Source: Alteribacillus iranensis
Lineage (GTDB): Bacteria > Bacillota > Bacilli > Bacillales > Marinococcaceae
DNA: 64,000 bases
Reading direction: 5' to 3'
Assembly (NCBI RefSeq): GCF_900113025.1
Contig: NZ_FONT01000004.1
Coordinates: forward strand, 277,757-341,756
Positions 46,862 to 56,411 of this stretch are shown here, piece by piece. The first letter of the stretch is position 1. Each line of letters begins with the position of its first letter. Under the pieces are notes generated by a model. It searched no databases and had not been told where the DNA came from. It saw only the letters and a list, made by a program, of their open reading frames with translations. Both the position numbers and the translations under genes were made by a program.

Positions 46862-48214
46862 TTACTGATCCTCCGTTTGTCCCATATGCTTTTCAACTAC
46901 AGCTGCAATTTGCTGGACATATTTATCACACAGCTCTTCTGTTTCTGCTTCTGCCATGACTCTTACTACAGGTTCGGTTCCGGAAGGTCGGACGAGAATT
47001 CTTCCATTGCCGCCCATTTCTTCTTCTACCCTCTCTATTGCTTCCGCTATCTGAGTGTTCGTGTGAATATCGTGTTTATTCACGACTCGTACATTAACGA
47101 GTTTTTGAGGAAATTTTTCCATTTCTGCGGCCAGTTCTGATAACGGTTTACCAGTGGATTTCATGATATCGACCAGCTGCAAAGCCGTTAACATACCGTC
47201 TCCTGTTTTTACGTGGTCTAGGAAAATGATATGCCCGGATTGCTCTCCACCAAGGCTGTAGCCGCCTTTTCTCATTTCTTCCATGACATACCGGTCTCCT
47301 ACAGCGGTCTTTTTCGTATCAATCCCGATTTGCTCCAGTGCCTTGTATAAACCTAAGTTGCTCATGACAGTAGTCACGACCGTATTGTGAGCTAATAACC
47401 CTTCTTCTTTTAGATGCTTCGCGCAAATGTACATAATCTTGTCACCGTCAATAATTTGACCTTTTTCATCCACTGCGATTAAGCGGTCCGCATCCCCATC
47501 GAAAGCCAATCCCACATCTGCTTTATTTTCTTTCACGTAGGACGCCAATGTTTCGGGATGGGTAGAACCTACCCCATCATTAATGTTAATGCCATCAGGG
47601 TTATTGCCAATCGTTGAAATATCTGCTTCTAAGTCCGCAAACAAGTGAGGTGCCAGAGAAGAAGCCGCCCCGTGTGCACAATCTAAAGTAATATGAAGAC
47701 CTTCAAAATCCTCATTTACTGTCTGTTTTAAGAACTGCAAATATTTCTGTCCACCTTCAAAATAGTCATTTACAACGCCCAACTCCTTACCGATCGGTCT
47801 AGGCATTGTATCTTCTCCTTCGATTAAAGACTCTATTTCCTGTTCTTGTTCTTCAGATAACTTAAACCCATCAGAACCAAAAAATTTTATGCCATTATCT
47901 TCTACCGGGTTATGGGAAGCAGAAATCATCACACCCGCTTGGGCACTCACGGCTTTCGTCAAGTAAGCAACACCAGGCGTAGATATCACTCCAATACGCA
48001 TTACTTCAGCCCCTATGGAAAGTAAGCCGGCCACAAGTGCTCCTTCAAGCATTTCACCTGAAATTCGCGTATCTCTTCCAATTAATACTTTTGGATGTTC
48101 TACTTCTTTTGTTAACACATAGCCGCCCGCCCGACCTAGACGAAAAGCTAACTCCGGTGTTAATTCTGTGTTTGCTATCCCTCGCACCCCATCTGTTCCA
48201 AAATATTTACCCAT
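46862..48214 (-). CDS. glmM: Phosphoglucosamine mutase
   Basis: A 450-residue enzyme that converts glucosamine-6-phosphate to glucosamine-1-phosphate. The start [15 protein letters not shown] (ATG at 48214, nine bases after GGAGAG), the phosphoserine loop [17 protein letters not shown], the metal loop [12 protein letters not shown] and the C-terminal [13 protein letters not shown] are all present. It follows cdaR by 35 bases in the conserved cdaA-cdaR-glmM order, in which GlmM is known to bind and restrain CdaA in other Firmicutes. Confidence 0.97.
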   Translation of the reverse strand: MGKYFGTDGVRGIANTELTPELAFRLGRAGGYVLTKEVEHPKVLIGRDTRISGEMLEGALVAGLLSIGAEVMRIGVISTPGVAYLTKAVSAQAGVMISASHNPVEDNGIKFFGSDGFKLSEEQEQEIESLIEGEDTMPRPIGKELGVVNDYFEGGQKYLQFLKQTVNEDFEGLHITLDCAHGAASSLAPHLFADLEADISTIGNNPDGININDGVGSTHPETLASYVKENKADVGLAFDGDADRLIAVDEKGQIIDGDKIMYICAKHLKEEGLLAHNTVVTTVMSNLGLYKALEQIGIDTKKTAVGDRYVMEEMRKGGYSLGGEQSGHIIFLDHVKTGDGMLTALQLVDIMKSTGKPLSELAAEMEKFPQKLVNVRVVNKHDIHTNTQIAEAIERVEEEMGGNGRILVRPSGTEPVVRVMAEAETEELCDKYVQQIAAVVEKHMGQTEDQ

Positions 48215-48249
48215 ACACACCATCTCTCCTTTAAGGCGGTTAAATACTT

Positions 48250-49581
48250 CTATTGTGTTTCCTGAGTGTTTTCTTCCGTAATTTCATCGGTACTTGTTTC
48301 TTCTTCCACTTCTGTGTTATCCGAAACGACTTCCTCCGACCATTCCACTTCTACTGTTTCTACTTCCGTCTTTACATTAATATTTGGCGGCCCTGAAGGT
48401 GCAACAGGTAGAACAGCAGAGTTTTCAAGGGAAGTCCCTTCTTGCTCGCCCTCTTGCTCCTTCCAGTCGGCAATTAACGATACGTCTTCCGCTGTTACAT
48501 TGTTAATCACTTCTTTAGACCCAGAAACCACCACGTCTGCTATTTGTTCTTCAGGATTTGTTATACTGTATGAATACTCTTCGGGCATATTTACGATTCG
48601 AATCGGGATATCTTTTAGAACAGTGTCATTTTCTTCCCCTACCTCAACTTCCACTGTAACCTTATTAGGCTGTACCTTTTGTACTCCTTCAGGCACTTCC
48701 AACTCGAGTTCTATTGTCGTATTCTCTTCTATTTCTGAGAGATCTAACGTCGTTTCAATCGTATGGATGCCCTCTATGACCTCCAGTGGTCCAAAAATGG
48801 TTACCTCTGACGGCTCCATGTTCAGTGATTCAACACTCAAACCATCCGGCAAGTTACCCTCTCTTAATAAATTAACAGAAACTTGTTTAAAAGGTTCCGT
48901 CACCGGTACCTCTACGTCTACTATGTCTGGTTCTATGGTAACGTCGAGTTCGTTTCCATCTGCATCATACGCTTTTATATCTGAACGGGTTGTTACTCTG
49001 GAATCAGCTCCCGCTATATCTACCATTGCCTTTATCGTGTCTATTCGCTCGTGCATCGAGGGAGCGGCTGTCACTTCTACTTCCGATGGCTCTATTTTTG
49101 CTCCACCAAATGTGTATCCTTCAGGAGCTTCCTCTTCATTTTGTAATTCCGCTTCCACCGGATACGATTCTGTCTTCAGTTCCTCGATCGTAACAGAAGT
49201 AAATCGAGGTGTTAACGAAACTTTTAAGTCAGCCGGAAAGTCTCTATGTTGTATTTGAACATTATGCTCTCCTGCTCCTAATCCTTCTAAATCAACATAC
49301 ACTTCATAAGAAGGCCTGGAAAGCTGAAATAACATAATAGACGATTGAGGACCTGTCAGTTTGACATCAACGCTGGACTCTATATTCACTACTTCATATT
49401 TTTCTTCATCATAATATGCATGAATCTCTACATCGTTGATGGTGTAAGTACTTTCGTCGGTCCCAGGCAAAGCACCCGGCTGAGTGCTGACATTATTCAT
49501 GTTCACCATAGCGTAGAGCATCACAGCTATCCCTAAGGAAATGAATCTTAAAAACCATTGATTATTAAATAGTTTATCCAT
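48250..49581 (-). CDS. cdaR: CdaA regulatory protein with YbbR domains
   Basis: A 443-residue membrane-anchored protein. One membrane helix (residues about 8-25) is followed by an extracellular chain of four YbbR repeats, each with a pattern like [19 protein letters not shown] or [18 protein letters not shown], and an acidic Glu/Thr-rich tail. CdaR regulates the diadenylate cyclase CdaA from outside the membrane. It overlaps cdaA by eight bases, so translation is coupled. The tail (residues about 415-443) is more acidic than in B. subtilis, in line with a salt-tolerant organism. Confidence 0.93.
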   Translation of the reverse strand: MDKLFNNQWFLRFISLGIAVMLYAMVNMNNVSTQPGALPGTDESTYTINDVEIHAYYDEEKYEVVNIESSVDVKLTGPQSSIMLFQLSRPSYEVYVDLEGLGAGEHNVQIQHRDFPADLKVSLTPRFTSVTIEELKTESYPVEAELQNEEEAPEGYTFGGAKIEPSEVEVTAAPSMHERIDTIKAMVDIAGADSRVTTRSDIKAYDADGNELDVTIEPDIVDVEVPVTEPFKQVSVNLLREGNLPDGLSVESLNMEPSEVTIFGPLEVIEGIHTIETTLDLSEIEENTTIELELEVPEGVQKVQPNKVTVEVEVGEENDTVLKDIPIRIVNMPEEYSYSITNPEEQIADVVVSGSKEVINNVTAEDVSLIADWKEQEGEQEGTSLENSAVLPVAPSGPPNINVKTEVETVEVEWSEEVVSDNTEVEEETSTDEITEENTQETQ

Positions 49582-50395
49582 TTTTGCTGCCTCCCCATTG
49601 CCATAAGCCGGAGGTACTTTTCACTTCCTCTAAAAGCTCTCTTTCTAACATTGCCCGTAGTCGTTCTTCATCAAGATCTCTATGCAGATCTCCATTCTTT
49701 GTAACAGAAATGCTGCCAGTCTCTTCTGAAACTATGATGGTGATACTGTCTGTTACTTCACTTATTCCTAAAGCCGCGCGGTGTCTCGTCCCTAATTCTT
49801 TCGAAATAAAGGGGTTCTCCGACAAAGGAAGGTAACAGGCAGCAGCCACGATTTCATTCCCTCTCATAATGACAGCTCCATCGTGTAAAGGAGTATTTGG
49901 GATAAACGTGTTAATTAGTAACTCTGAAGTCACCGCAGCATGCATGGGAATACCTGTCTCCACGTAATCATTCATTCCTGTCTCTTTTTCGATAGAAATG
50001 AGTGCACCGATACGGCGCTTGGCCATATATTTAATCGATTTCATAATCGCTTCTATCGTTTTCATAGTGTTCTCTTCTTCAGGAGTTGACGATCTGCCAA
50101 AAAATCGACCTCTCCCCAGCTGTTCAAGGGCTCGTCTTAATTCAGGCTGAAAAATTATGATGATTGCTAACAGTCCATATGTAACAGCTTGTGACATAAT
50201 CCATTGAAGTGTCCGTAACCCAAAGAAACTGCTTAAAAACCAGACGATCAATATAACCGTTATACCTTTCACAAGCTGAACGGCTCGGGTTCCTCGGATA
50301 ACTGTTATTAGTTTATAAATGACATACGCCACTAGCGCAATGTCCACGACAGCACCTAATATATTTAGAAATTGAAAATCCTCTCCGGGAAACAT
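49574..50395 (-). CDS. cdaA: Diadenylate cyclase
   Basis: A 273-residue enzyme that makes c-di-AMP from two ATP. Three membrane helices (residues about 12-75) are followed by the DAC domain, with the DGA motif in NTPLHDGAVIMRGNEIVAAA and the RHR motif in LGTRHRAALGISE. c-di-AMP controls potassium and osmolyte uptake and wall turnover, and the operon with glmM links it to wall precursor supply. GGAGG precedes the ATG. It heads the cdaA-cdaR-glmM-glmS cluster. Confidence 0.97.
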   Translation of the reverse strand: MFPGEDFQFLNILGAVVDIALVAYVIYKLITVIRGTRAVQLVKGITVILIVWFLSSFFGLRTLQWIMSQAVTYGLLAIIIIFQPELRRALEQLGRGRFFGRSSTPEEENTMKTIEAIMKSIKYMAKRRIGALISIEKETGMNDYVETGIPMHAAVTSELLINTFIPNTPLHDGAVIMRGNEIVAAACYLPLSENPFISKELGTRHRAALGISEVTDSITIIVSEETGSISVTKNGDLHRDLDEERLRAMLERELLEEVKSTSGLWQWGGSKNG

Positions 50396-50465
50396 CGCTC
50401 TTCCTCCAATTGTCTCTATAAATAAGAAAAGCGCAAACGCCTAGCCTTCTCCATTTACAAAGGTA

Positions 50466-50474
50466 ATTATACCA
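50466..50474 (-). promoter_or_regulatory. Extended -10 promoter of cdaA
   Basis: The minus strand reads TGGTATAAT, a perfect extended -10, 71-79 bases upstream of the cdaA start. No consensus -35 is seen. Confidence 0.55.
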
Positions 50475-50862
50475 CATATCACTTTGCCATCCGTGAGGAG
50501 ATCCGTAAAAACAAGAATGACTTTCTTACATTCTGCCTTTGGATTTAGTCGATGTAAAGAGCTCTTTGTTACATTCTTTCTGTAAAAAACTTTTCCTATA
50601 CGGGGCGAATGAGGAGAACGTCCTTTTAGCGTAGTGACATTTATTCATACAACGGTTTGTGTAACCTCGCGATATAGATGATTCGTTTTCCTACTTTGAG
50701 GTTTAATCTTGGTGACGCATTCATTTAATCAAACGTTTGTTTACTTCACTCCTCTAAAAATGAGCAAGAGAGCGTTATTTTTTAAATTGAATTAAGGTTT
50801 TTAATTATCGAACAATGGGTAATATTTTATAGAACATGCTGTTGTAAGAAAGGATGATTATC
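50475..50862. other. Intergenic region cdaA / Spo0E-like gene
   Basis: About 390 bases between divergent genes. A TAATATTTTAT stretch upstream of the Spo0E-like gene is A/T rich. I see no palindrome, riboswitch or frame worth calling. Confidence 0.4.
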
Positions 50863-51027
50863 ATGCCTGAACCTATTACTTTACTACAAGCCATTGAGGA
50901 GAAAAGAAATATATTAAATAAAACAGCTCAAAACGAGCCATTATCCTCTGAAAAAGTCATTCAGTTAAGCAAAGAACTAGACTGCCTTTTAAACAAATAT
51001 GAGAGAGTTGTTGTCACTGCTTCCTAA
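50863..51027 (+). CDS. Spo0E-like aspartyl-phosphate phosphatase
   Basis: A 54-residue protein, too short for most gene finders. The helix LLQAIEEKRNILNK, a turn and then the motif LSKELDCLLNKY (family consensus S-x-E-L-D) form the helical hairpin of the Spo0E family, which removes phosphate from Spo0A and delays sporulation. AAGAAAGGA precedes the ATG. Its presence supports a spore-forming host. The residue before K in the motif is Ser, as in the family. Confidence 0.8.
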   Translation: MPEPITLLQAIEEKRNILNKTAQNEPLSSEKVIQLSKELDCLLNKYERVVVTAS

Positions 51028-51136
51028 ACACACGCTGACTATGCGACAATCTGAAAGTTGGAGGCTCCGGTGAGTCCTTCCCTCTTCCCAATTTCTCACC
51101 ACAAAAAACGAAAAGTCTCCTCAACGGAAGACCTAA

Positions 51137-51297
51137 AGAAAAGCGCAAGCGCCCTGGCTTACACAGGACGTTTGCGTTTTAGCAGAAGATCAACCGCTCA
51201 TGCGACAAGTGCTGGAAGGCCGCTGGCAGCAACCGCTTTTTGGCTTCTGCCAGTTGCCTGAAGCAACCTCGAGCGAGTGGGCGCTGAAGCTAGACAA
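51137..51297. repeat. Bacillaceae intergenic repeat, copy A
   Basis: About 160 bases beginning AGAAAAGCGCAAGCGCC and ending GCGCTGAAGCTAGACA. It shares with copy B the start, a GCGACAAG(T/C)GCTGGA block, a GAAGC(A/G)ACCTCGAGC block and the end. GC content is above that of the neighbours. Such elements recur in Bacillus intergenic DNA. Confidence 0.65.
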
Positions 51298-51299
51298 AT

Positions 51300-51417
51300 A
51301 GAAAAGCGCAAGGCGCTTGCCTATCGGCGACAAGCGCTGGAGACCCGCCGAGGTGGCTTTACCGCCGCAGAGCGGGTTGAAGCGACCTCGAGCCGATGGC
51401 GCTTGCAGCTAGACAAC
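51300..51417. repeat. Bacillaceae intergenic repeat, copy B
   Basis: About 118 bases beginning AGAAAAGCGCAAGGCGC and ending GGCGCTTGCAGCTAGACA, in direct tandem with copy A two bases away. An internal palindromic part (CCCGCCGAGGTGGC/ACCGCCGCAGAGCGGG) can fold. The frame across it is not a gene. Confidence 0.65.
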
Positions 51418-51450
51418 GATCGCTCAATTTTATACCTTCCTAACTGCATA

Positions 51451-51488
51451 AAAAGGGTTGTCCTTCTACTTGGAAGAACAACCCTTAA
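51451..51488 (-). terminator. Terminator of the tRNA operon
   Basis: On the minus strand AAGGGTTGTTCTTCC pairs with GGACAACCCTT and is followed by TTTTATG, 17 bases after the end of tRNA-Ala. Confidence 0.85.
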
Positions 51489-51504
51489 TTCCCGTTATTA
51501 TGTA

Positions 51505-51580
51505 TGGTGGAGCCTAGCGGGATCGAACCGCTGACCTCCTGCGTGCAAGGCAGGCGCTCTCCCAGCTGAGCTAAGGCCCC
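51505..51580 (-). tRNA. tRNA-Ala (TGC)
   Basis: A 76-base cloverleaf with anticodon loop CTTGCAC, acceptor GGGGCCT/AGGCTCC and encoded CCA. It is last in the five-tRNA operon. Confidence 0.96.
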
Positions 51581-51592
51581 TTTCTATGTAAA

Positions 51593-51666
51593 TGGAGCGG
51601 GTGATGGGAATCGAACCCACGACATCAGCTTGGAAGGCTGAGGTTTTACCACTAAACTACACCCGC
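51593..51666 (-). tRNA. tRNA-Gly (TCC)
   Basis: A 74-base cloverleaf with anticodon loop CTTCCAA, acceptor GCGGGTG/CACCCGC, discriminator U and encoded CCA. Confidence 0.96.
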
Positions 51667-51701
51667 ATGAGTAAAAAGAAAACATTCGCTGTTAAAAGAA
51701 A

Positions 51702-51777
51702 TGGTGAGCCATGGAGGATTCGAACCTCCGACCCTCTGATTAAAAGTCAGATGCTCTGCCAGCTGAGCTAATGGCTC
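51702..51777 (-). tRNA. tRNA-Lys (TTT)
   Basis: A 76-base cloverleaf with anticodon loop CTTTTAA, acceptor GAGCCAT/ATGGCTC and encoded CCA. Confidence 0.96.
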
Positions 51778-51838
51778 ATATGGTAAATTAAAATCCTTTA
51801 TATGAAGCTTTCCCCCATTTACACCTTCATTATAATGA

Positions 51839-51924
51839 TGGTGGAGGGGGACGGATTCGAACCGCCGAACCCAGAGGGAGCAGATTTACAGTCTGCCGCG
51901 TTTGGCCAACTTCGCTACCCCTCC
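51839..51924 (-). tRNA. tRNA-Tyr (GTA)
   Basis: An 86-base class II tRNA with a long variable arm, anticodon loop CTGTAAA, acceptor GGAGGGG/CCCCTCC and encoded CCA. Confidence 0.96.
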
Positions 51925-51999
51925 CGCTTATTGAGACACCACTATATTAAACCAAATTTATTAATTTTTGTCAACAGGTTTAACGATTAAAAATAAAAA

Positions 52000-52074
52000 T
52001 GGTGACCCGTAGGGGATTCGAACCCCTGTTACCGCCGTGAAAGGGCGGTGTCTTAACCACTTGACCAACGGGCC
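52000..52074 (-). tRNA. tRNA-Glu (TTC)
   Basis: A 75-base cloverleaf with anticodon loop CTTTCAC, acceptor GGCCCGT/ACGGGTC and encoded CCA. It is first in the operon. Confidence 0.96.
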
Positions 52075-52114
52075 ACAGCTCTTTAAAATCAGCATCTATC
52101 CGCTGACACAAGAC

Positions 52115-52144
52115 ATTATATAATAAAAAACTATTCTGATGCAA
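52115..52144 (-). promoter_or_regulatory. Promoter of the tRNA operon
   Basis: The minus strand has TTGCAT (52139-52144) and a perfect TATAAT (52115-52120) with an 18-base spacer, 41 bases before tRNA-Glu. Confidence 0.75.
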
Positions 52145-52251
52145 GAGGTTTTTAGAGATAAATGAAGAAATTTGTAAGGAGGCAATCATTTCATCAGTCT
52201 GTTCCGCTTTTAATTCTTAACTGCATGGTGATTAAAATAAGAGGTGATCGA

Positions 52252-53412
52252 ATGGATAAGCAGTTTGCAACGTCTTTATTAAAAGAATTAGTAACAATGA
52301 ATACGGTAAACCCACCAGGAAATGAAAAGGTTATTGCTGAGAAACTACGTACACTTTTTGAAAAAAACGGAATTGAAACAGAACTTGTTACGTATGAAGA
52401 AAACAGGCTGAACCTCATTGCACGTCTCAAAGGAGAAGAAAGCGGCCCTCACCTGGGATTCTCAGGTCACATGGACACAGTGCCTGTCGGTGATGTAAAG
52501 TGGGAACATCAACCATTTGAAGCGGAGGAAGAGAATGGACGTATCTATGGGCGCGGATCCTGTGATATGAAAGGCGGGCTGGCTGCATGTGTATTAGCCA
52601 TGTTATCTTTGAAAGAGCAAGGACTACCTAAAAAAGGACAAATAACACTTTTAGCTACGGTAGGAGAAGAAGTAGCAGCAGTGGGGGCTAAACAACTAAC
52701 CGAATTGGGGTACCTTGATGATTTGGACGCGCTGATTATCGCGGAACCTACTAACAATAACATCACAACTTGTCACAAAGGTGCGTTATGGCCTCAGATT
52801 ATCACCTATGGAAAGACTTCCCACGGCTCCATGCCAGAGGCTGGAGTGAATGCAGTTCTTCATATGCATGAAATTATAAGCCGGATAATGAGCAATGAAT
52901 TTCAAATGGAATATGAAGAAGATGAGCTACTTGGAAGTCCTACTTGCAGCGTTAATGTTATCCATGGCGGCAGCGGAACGAATGTCGTTCCAGATCGATG
53001 CTCCGCGAACATAGATATTAGGACGGTGCCTTCTCAAAAACATGAAAATATTATAAAAAGACTAGAACGCCTTCTCTTATCTGTAAAAACGAAATATCCT
53101 GACTTAGAAGCAGAGATAAAATTACTGAACGACCTTCCGCCTCTTAAAACATCAAGTGATGACCCTTTTGTAAAAATGTTACAAGACACATTAAGCGAAC
53201 ATGGGAAACCAACAGAAATAAAAGGAATAACTGCCTACACGGACGCTTCTAAGTTTGTCCAAGTGGAAAAGGATCTGCCCATTGTCATATTAGGTCCTGG
53301 AGATATGAAAATGGCCCATCAGCCAGATGAATATATTGAATTAGACTCCTACTTTGAAAGCATAGACTTGTTCCAAAGAATAGCACAAAATTTTACAGAG
53401 TCCTCCATCTGA
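52252..53412 (+). CDS. M20-family deacylase/peptidase (ArgE/DapE type)
   Basis: A 386-residue di-zinc hydrolase. The metal and catalytic motifs are GFSGHMDTVPVGD, GRGSCDMKGGLAA, TVGEEVAAVGA, IIAEPTNNN and the last His in KMAHQPDEYIE. The lid domain starts after GKTSHGSMPE. The family cuts amide bonds of acetylornithine, succinyl-DAP or dipeptides. Because DapL bypasses the need for DapE in this genome, a DapE role is less likely. The ATG at 52252 follows GAGGTGATCGA; the upstream 30 codons of the open frame lack a ribosome site. Confidence 0.88.
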   Translation: MDKQFATSLLKELVTMNTVNPPGNEKVIAEKLRTLFEKNGIETELVTYEENRLNLIARLKGEESGPHLGFSGHMDTVPVGDVKWEHQPFEAEEENGRIYGRGSCDMKGGLAACVLAMLSLKEQGLPKKGQITLLATVGEEVAAVGAKQLTELGYLDDLDALIIAEPTNNNITTCHKGALWPQIITYGKTSHGSMPEAGVNAVLHMHEIISRIMSNEFQMEYEEDELLGSPTCSVNVIHGGSGTNVVPDRCSANIDIRTVPSQKHENIIKRLERLLLSVKTKYPDLEAEIKLLNDLPPLKTSSDDPFVKMLQDTLSEHGKPTEIKGITAYTDASKFVQVEKDLPIVILGPGDMKMAHQPDEYIELDSYFESIDLFQRIAQNFTESSI

Positions 53413-53536
53413 CTGGCGAAAACCCTGTAACATGAAGAACGATAGATAGAGCCATCCAGCTACACCGTTACCCAGGTCAAGAGTACTGGGGGCTACCTGG
53501 AAGGAAAAAGTAGGAAATAGAGTGACAAACCGAACA

Positions 53537-53580
53537 AGGGGCTGTCAAAGGATCATTTTTATGACCTTTTGCCAGCCCCT
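53537..53580. terminator. Bidirectional terminator (GGGCTGTCAAA family)
   Basis: AGGGGCTGTCAAAGGATCA pairs with TGACCTTTTGCCAGCCCCT. It separates the convergent M20 and ddl genes and is close in sequence to the hairpin at 34131. Confidence 0.8.
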
Positions 53581-53595
53581 ATTTATTTCATATAC

Positions 53596-54804
53596 TTATT
53601 GTTTGGAACCGTTTTTGCTTCCTTTCATCCCTTGGGCACTCTGAAGAGAAAACAAGTTAGAATCGATCGAAAACGTGATTTTTTCCCTGTCACGCTTCCG
53701 TTTCAAAGCTAGTTGTATTAATTGGTGAGTGAGTTCCGTGTAATTTTTTCCCGCTGGATCCCATAAGTAAAAAGATAAGGAACCTGGGATAGTATTAATT
53801 TCATTAATATAAACCTTGTCTTTTGTTTTATCGATAATAAAGTCTATGCGAGAAACCCCGCTGCACCCAAGAATTTGAAAAGTATCTTTTGCCAACTCCT
53901 GAACCTCTATCGTACGGTCGTCTGACAAAGGGGCAGGAATTACACGATCTGTGTTTTCCATGCCTTTCGCTGCACCCCCATCACTCTTGGAGCCGCTTCC
54001 TCCATACTTATCCTGGTAACTTAAAATTTCTTCTGTTTTTAGAACTTCTTCGATCACGGAAGCTTCCACTTCTTCAAAGTCACCAACGACCGAGCAATTG
54101 ACCTCTGTCATATCTTCTACCATAGGCTCAATTACAATTTTCACGGCAAATCCCATCGCTTCTTCGACAGCTTCCTCGAGCTCTTCTCGATTTTCGGCTG
54201 TGCCGATTCCTACGCTAGAACCTAAATTTGCCGGTTTCACGATGACGGGATAACCGAATTTCTCTTCCGTCATATCAATGATTTCTTCACTGTCATCCAC
54301 CCAGTGATTACTATAAAACCAAACATAATCCAATACCGGCAATTTGGAATCCCTTAAAATTTGTTTCATCATCACTTTATCCATGCCGGCCGCGGAGGAA
54401 GCTACATCACAACCGACATACGGTAAATCAAGCAATTCAAAAAATCCTTGGATGGCCCCGTCTTCACCAAATGTTCCATGCAGGATAGGAAAAGCCAAGT
54501 CAATTTCAGCGACGAACTTTTTGCCAAATTTAGGCACAGGGTCTTTTTGAAGTACCACTTTCCCGGAATCGTCCCGGGTGACAGTGACTTTTTGTGCCTT
54601 TTCAAGTAGTTTATCCAGCTCTTTATATTGTTCAATATCCAGCAATTCTTCCCCTGTGTACCAGCTTCTATCTTTGCTTATAAAAATAGGGATCGGTTCA
54701 TACTGTTGATCATCCATCGCTTTCATCGCCTGTAACGCTGAGATTACCGAGACTTCATGTTCAACAGAAATCCCCCCAAAAAACACGCCCACTCTCGTTC
54801 TCAT
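53596..54804 (-). CDS. ddl: D-alanine--D-alanine ligase (long omega-loop form)
   Basis: A 402-residue ATP-grasp ligase. The N-terminus VGVFFGGISVEHEVSVISA has the family Glu, LPILHG-like FPILHGTFGEDGAIQG follows, then the ATP-binding VIVKPANLGSSVGIG and the metal-binding YINEINTIPGS. The omega loop is long (KYGGSGSKSDGGAAKGMENT then DRVIPAPLS), unlike the shorter one of B. subtilis Ddl and more like clostridial forms. It also has about 30 extra C-terminal residues. It lies 20 bases after the MurF-like gene. It probably makes D-Ala-D-Ala, but a different D-configured depsipeptide or dipeptide is possible. It may be a second ddl paralogue. Confidence 0.9.
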   Translation of the reverse strand: MRTRVGVFFGGISVEHEVSVISALQAMKAMDDQQYEPIPIFISKDRSWYTGEELLDIEQYKELDKLLEKAQKVTVTRDDSGKVVLQKDPVPKFGKKFVAEIDLAFPILHGTFGEDGAIQGFFELLDLPYVGCDVASSAAGMDKVMMKQILRDSKLPVLDYVWFYSNHWVDDSEEIIDMTEEKFGYPVIVKPANLGSSVGIGTAENREELEEAVEEAMGFAVKIVIEPMVEDMTEVNCSVVGDFEEVEASVIEEVLKTEEILSYQDKYGGSGSKSDGGAAKGMENTDRVIPAPLSDDRTIEVQELAKDTFQILGCSGVSRIDFIIDKTKDKVYINEINTIPGSLSFYLWDPAGKNYTELTHQLIQLALKRKRDREKITFSIDSNLFSLQSAQGMKGSKNGSKQ

Positions 54805-54824
54805 ATGACTTCCCCCTCATTTCC

Positions 54825-56411
54825 TCACTCATTAAAAGTATCTGGCAAATCATTTTCTAATAGCACGACTGTTTTTTGACGAGCTACTTCATTCATCTTG
54901 GCGATAGCGTCCTGTAAGTCGCTTGCGACATAATATTGGCTTTCCGGATAACCTTTTCCTATCAAGCCATCCTGCAGTGGCTGTGTCTGCTTTTTGCCAA
55001 CAAGAATAATAAAGTCACATACGTCTGCCGCGTGTTCTGCTAGAGCTTTATTTAAATCATATTCTTTTTCTCCAAGCTCTATCATACCGGGCGTCACTAA
55101 TACTTTATACTCCGGCATTTGACCAAGTACATCAACTGCCATACGTGATCCAACGGGATTTGAATTGAAGCTGTCATCAATAATTGTTATATTCCCTGAT
55201 TTTTTTCTAAGTTCAAGCCTATGCTCTACGGGAGCCACCTGTTTAATAGCACGAGCGATTTTCTCAAGCGGTATCCCCTTCTCTGAGCCGATTGCGATGG
55301 CTGCAAGAATATTATAGATGTTATGACGGCCGAGCAGCTTTGTCTGTATGTCGACGGACGTCCCGTCATATTTTAACACCGAAAATGATGACCCTTTGGA
55401 CGAGTATGAAATATCAGTAGCTCGGTAATGCAGATCCGCCGCTTCGATACCATAATAAATCACTCGGCATTTGTTCCGCTGTTCATATGACATAATATTT
55501 TGGTCGTCCTTATTAAGGAATGCCGTTCCTTCATGAGGCAGCGTTTCAATCAGTTCAAATTTTGTTTTTTTAATGTTATCGAGGGTCTTAAAGGTTTCTA
55601 AATGCTGCTCGCCGATAGCCGTAAGTATTCCATATTTTTGATGCACGAGATCGCATATCTCTTGGATATCATGCTCCTGCTTCGCACCCATTTCTGCTAT
55701 AAATATCTCGTGATAGGGTTTTAACATGGTGCGAATCGTTTTCGTAACCCCCATTTTCGTATTATAACTCTCCGGGGTCATCAATACATTAAATTGAGAA
55801 GACAATACCGTTTCAACAATGTGCTTTGTACTTGTCTTCCCGTAACTTCCTGTTATTCCAATCACTTCTAGATTCGGCATTGATTTGATAATCTTCTCTG
55901 CATCATGGAAGTAGTATTGGTTAATTTGCCTCTCAATCGGCCAGTTAATGACATTGCCAACCACCGTAAACAAGTATGAGAGGATGGAAGCGCCGATAGT
56001 TAAAATTAAGAACCAAGCAAGCGAGCTTTCTTCACCTGTTCCTACTAAAAGACCGATAATGGCTGTTAGCACGAATAAAATACCAGTCGTAATAAATAGT
56101 CGTTTTACTCTCGATGTAACCACAAGTTTCTTTTTCTCTTTTTCTTCCGGTGTCCAATACCCGAAAGCGCCAAATAGTACAATGCCTAGAAGTAGAGCAA
56201 ATAGTTCACTTCCGAACAGAAATGGAAGGAGTGAAACGAGCAGTACATAGTGTCTGTTAGGAAACGCTTTCGATGGATTTGATTTTACCCACCGCCAGTA
56301 TCGCTCATTTCGATACGAGTTAAGCTGAAGCATGTGAGTGCTTTTCTTTACAAGTTTACTATTGTAATATACCCAAGCTGCCAAGTACAACAGAATTAAT
56401 ACGGTGATCAT
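54825..56411 (-). CDS. Membrane-anchored MurF-like Mur ligase
   Basis: A 528-residue Mur ligase with an unusual N-terminus. In place of the normal UDP-binding domain, the first 165 residues have about four or five membrane helices (one at 2-16, pairs near 55-85 and 105-160). The central ligase domain has the P-loop IGITGSYGKTSTKHIVE, then TPESYNTKMGVTKTIR and EMGAKQEHDIQEICDL. The C-terminal domain has VEHRLELRKKSGNITIIDDS and FNSNPVGSRMAVDVL, typical of MurF. It should add a dipeptide, likely D-Ala-D-Ala from the next gene's product, to a membrane-bound or lipid-linked acceptor. It overlaps the hydrolase gene by four bases (ATGA). Confidence 0.85.
   Translation of the reverse strand: MITVLILLYLAAWVYYNSKLVKKSTHMLQLNSYRNERYWRWVKSNPSKAFPNRHYVLLVSLLPFLFGSELFALLLGIVLFGAFGYWTPEEKEKKKLVVTSRVKRLFITTGILFVLTAIIGLLVGTGEESSLAWFLILTIGASILSYLFTVVGNVINWPIERQINQYYFHDAEKIIKSMPNLEVIGITGSYGKTSTKHIVETVLSSQFNVLMTPESYNTKMGVTKTIRTMLKPYHEIFIAEMGAKQEHDIQEICDLVHQKYGILTAIGEQHLETFKTLDNIKKTKFELIETLPHEGTAFLNKDDQNIMSYEQRNKCRVIYYGIEAADLHYRATDISYSSKGSSFSVLKYDGTSVDIQTKLLGRHNIYNILAAIAIGSEKGIPLEKIARAIKQVAPVEHRLELRKKSGNITIIDDSFNSNPVGSRMAVDVLGQMPEYKVLVTPGMIELGEKEYDLNKALAEHAADVCDFIILVGKKQTQPLQDGLIGKGYPESQYYVASDLQDAIAKMNEVARQKTVVLLENDLPDTFNE

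Noticed and set aside
48266..49258. 330-codon plus-strand frame opposite cdaR
   Set aside because: Long Ser/Thr-rich frame that mirrors the Glu/Thr/Val-rich codons of cdaR; no ribosome site and cdaR is certain.
51137..51417. Tandem repeats considered as a CRISPR array
   Set aside because: Only two unequal copies with no short regular repeat/spacer pattern and no cas genes.
51277..51534. 85-codon frame across the repeats and tRNA-Ala
   Set aside because: It crosses repeat copy B, a terminator and part of tRNA-Ala, so it cannot be a gene.
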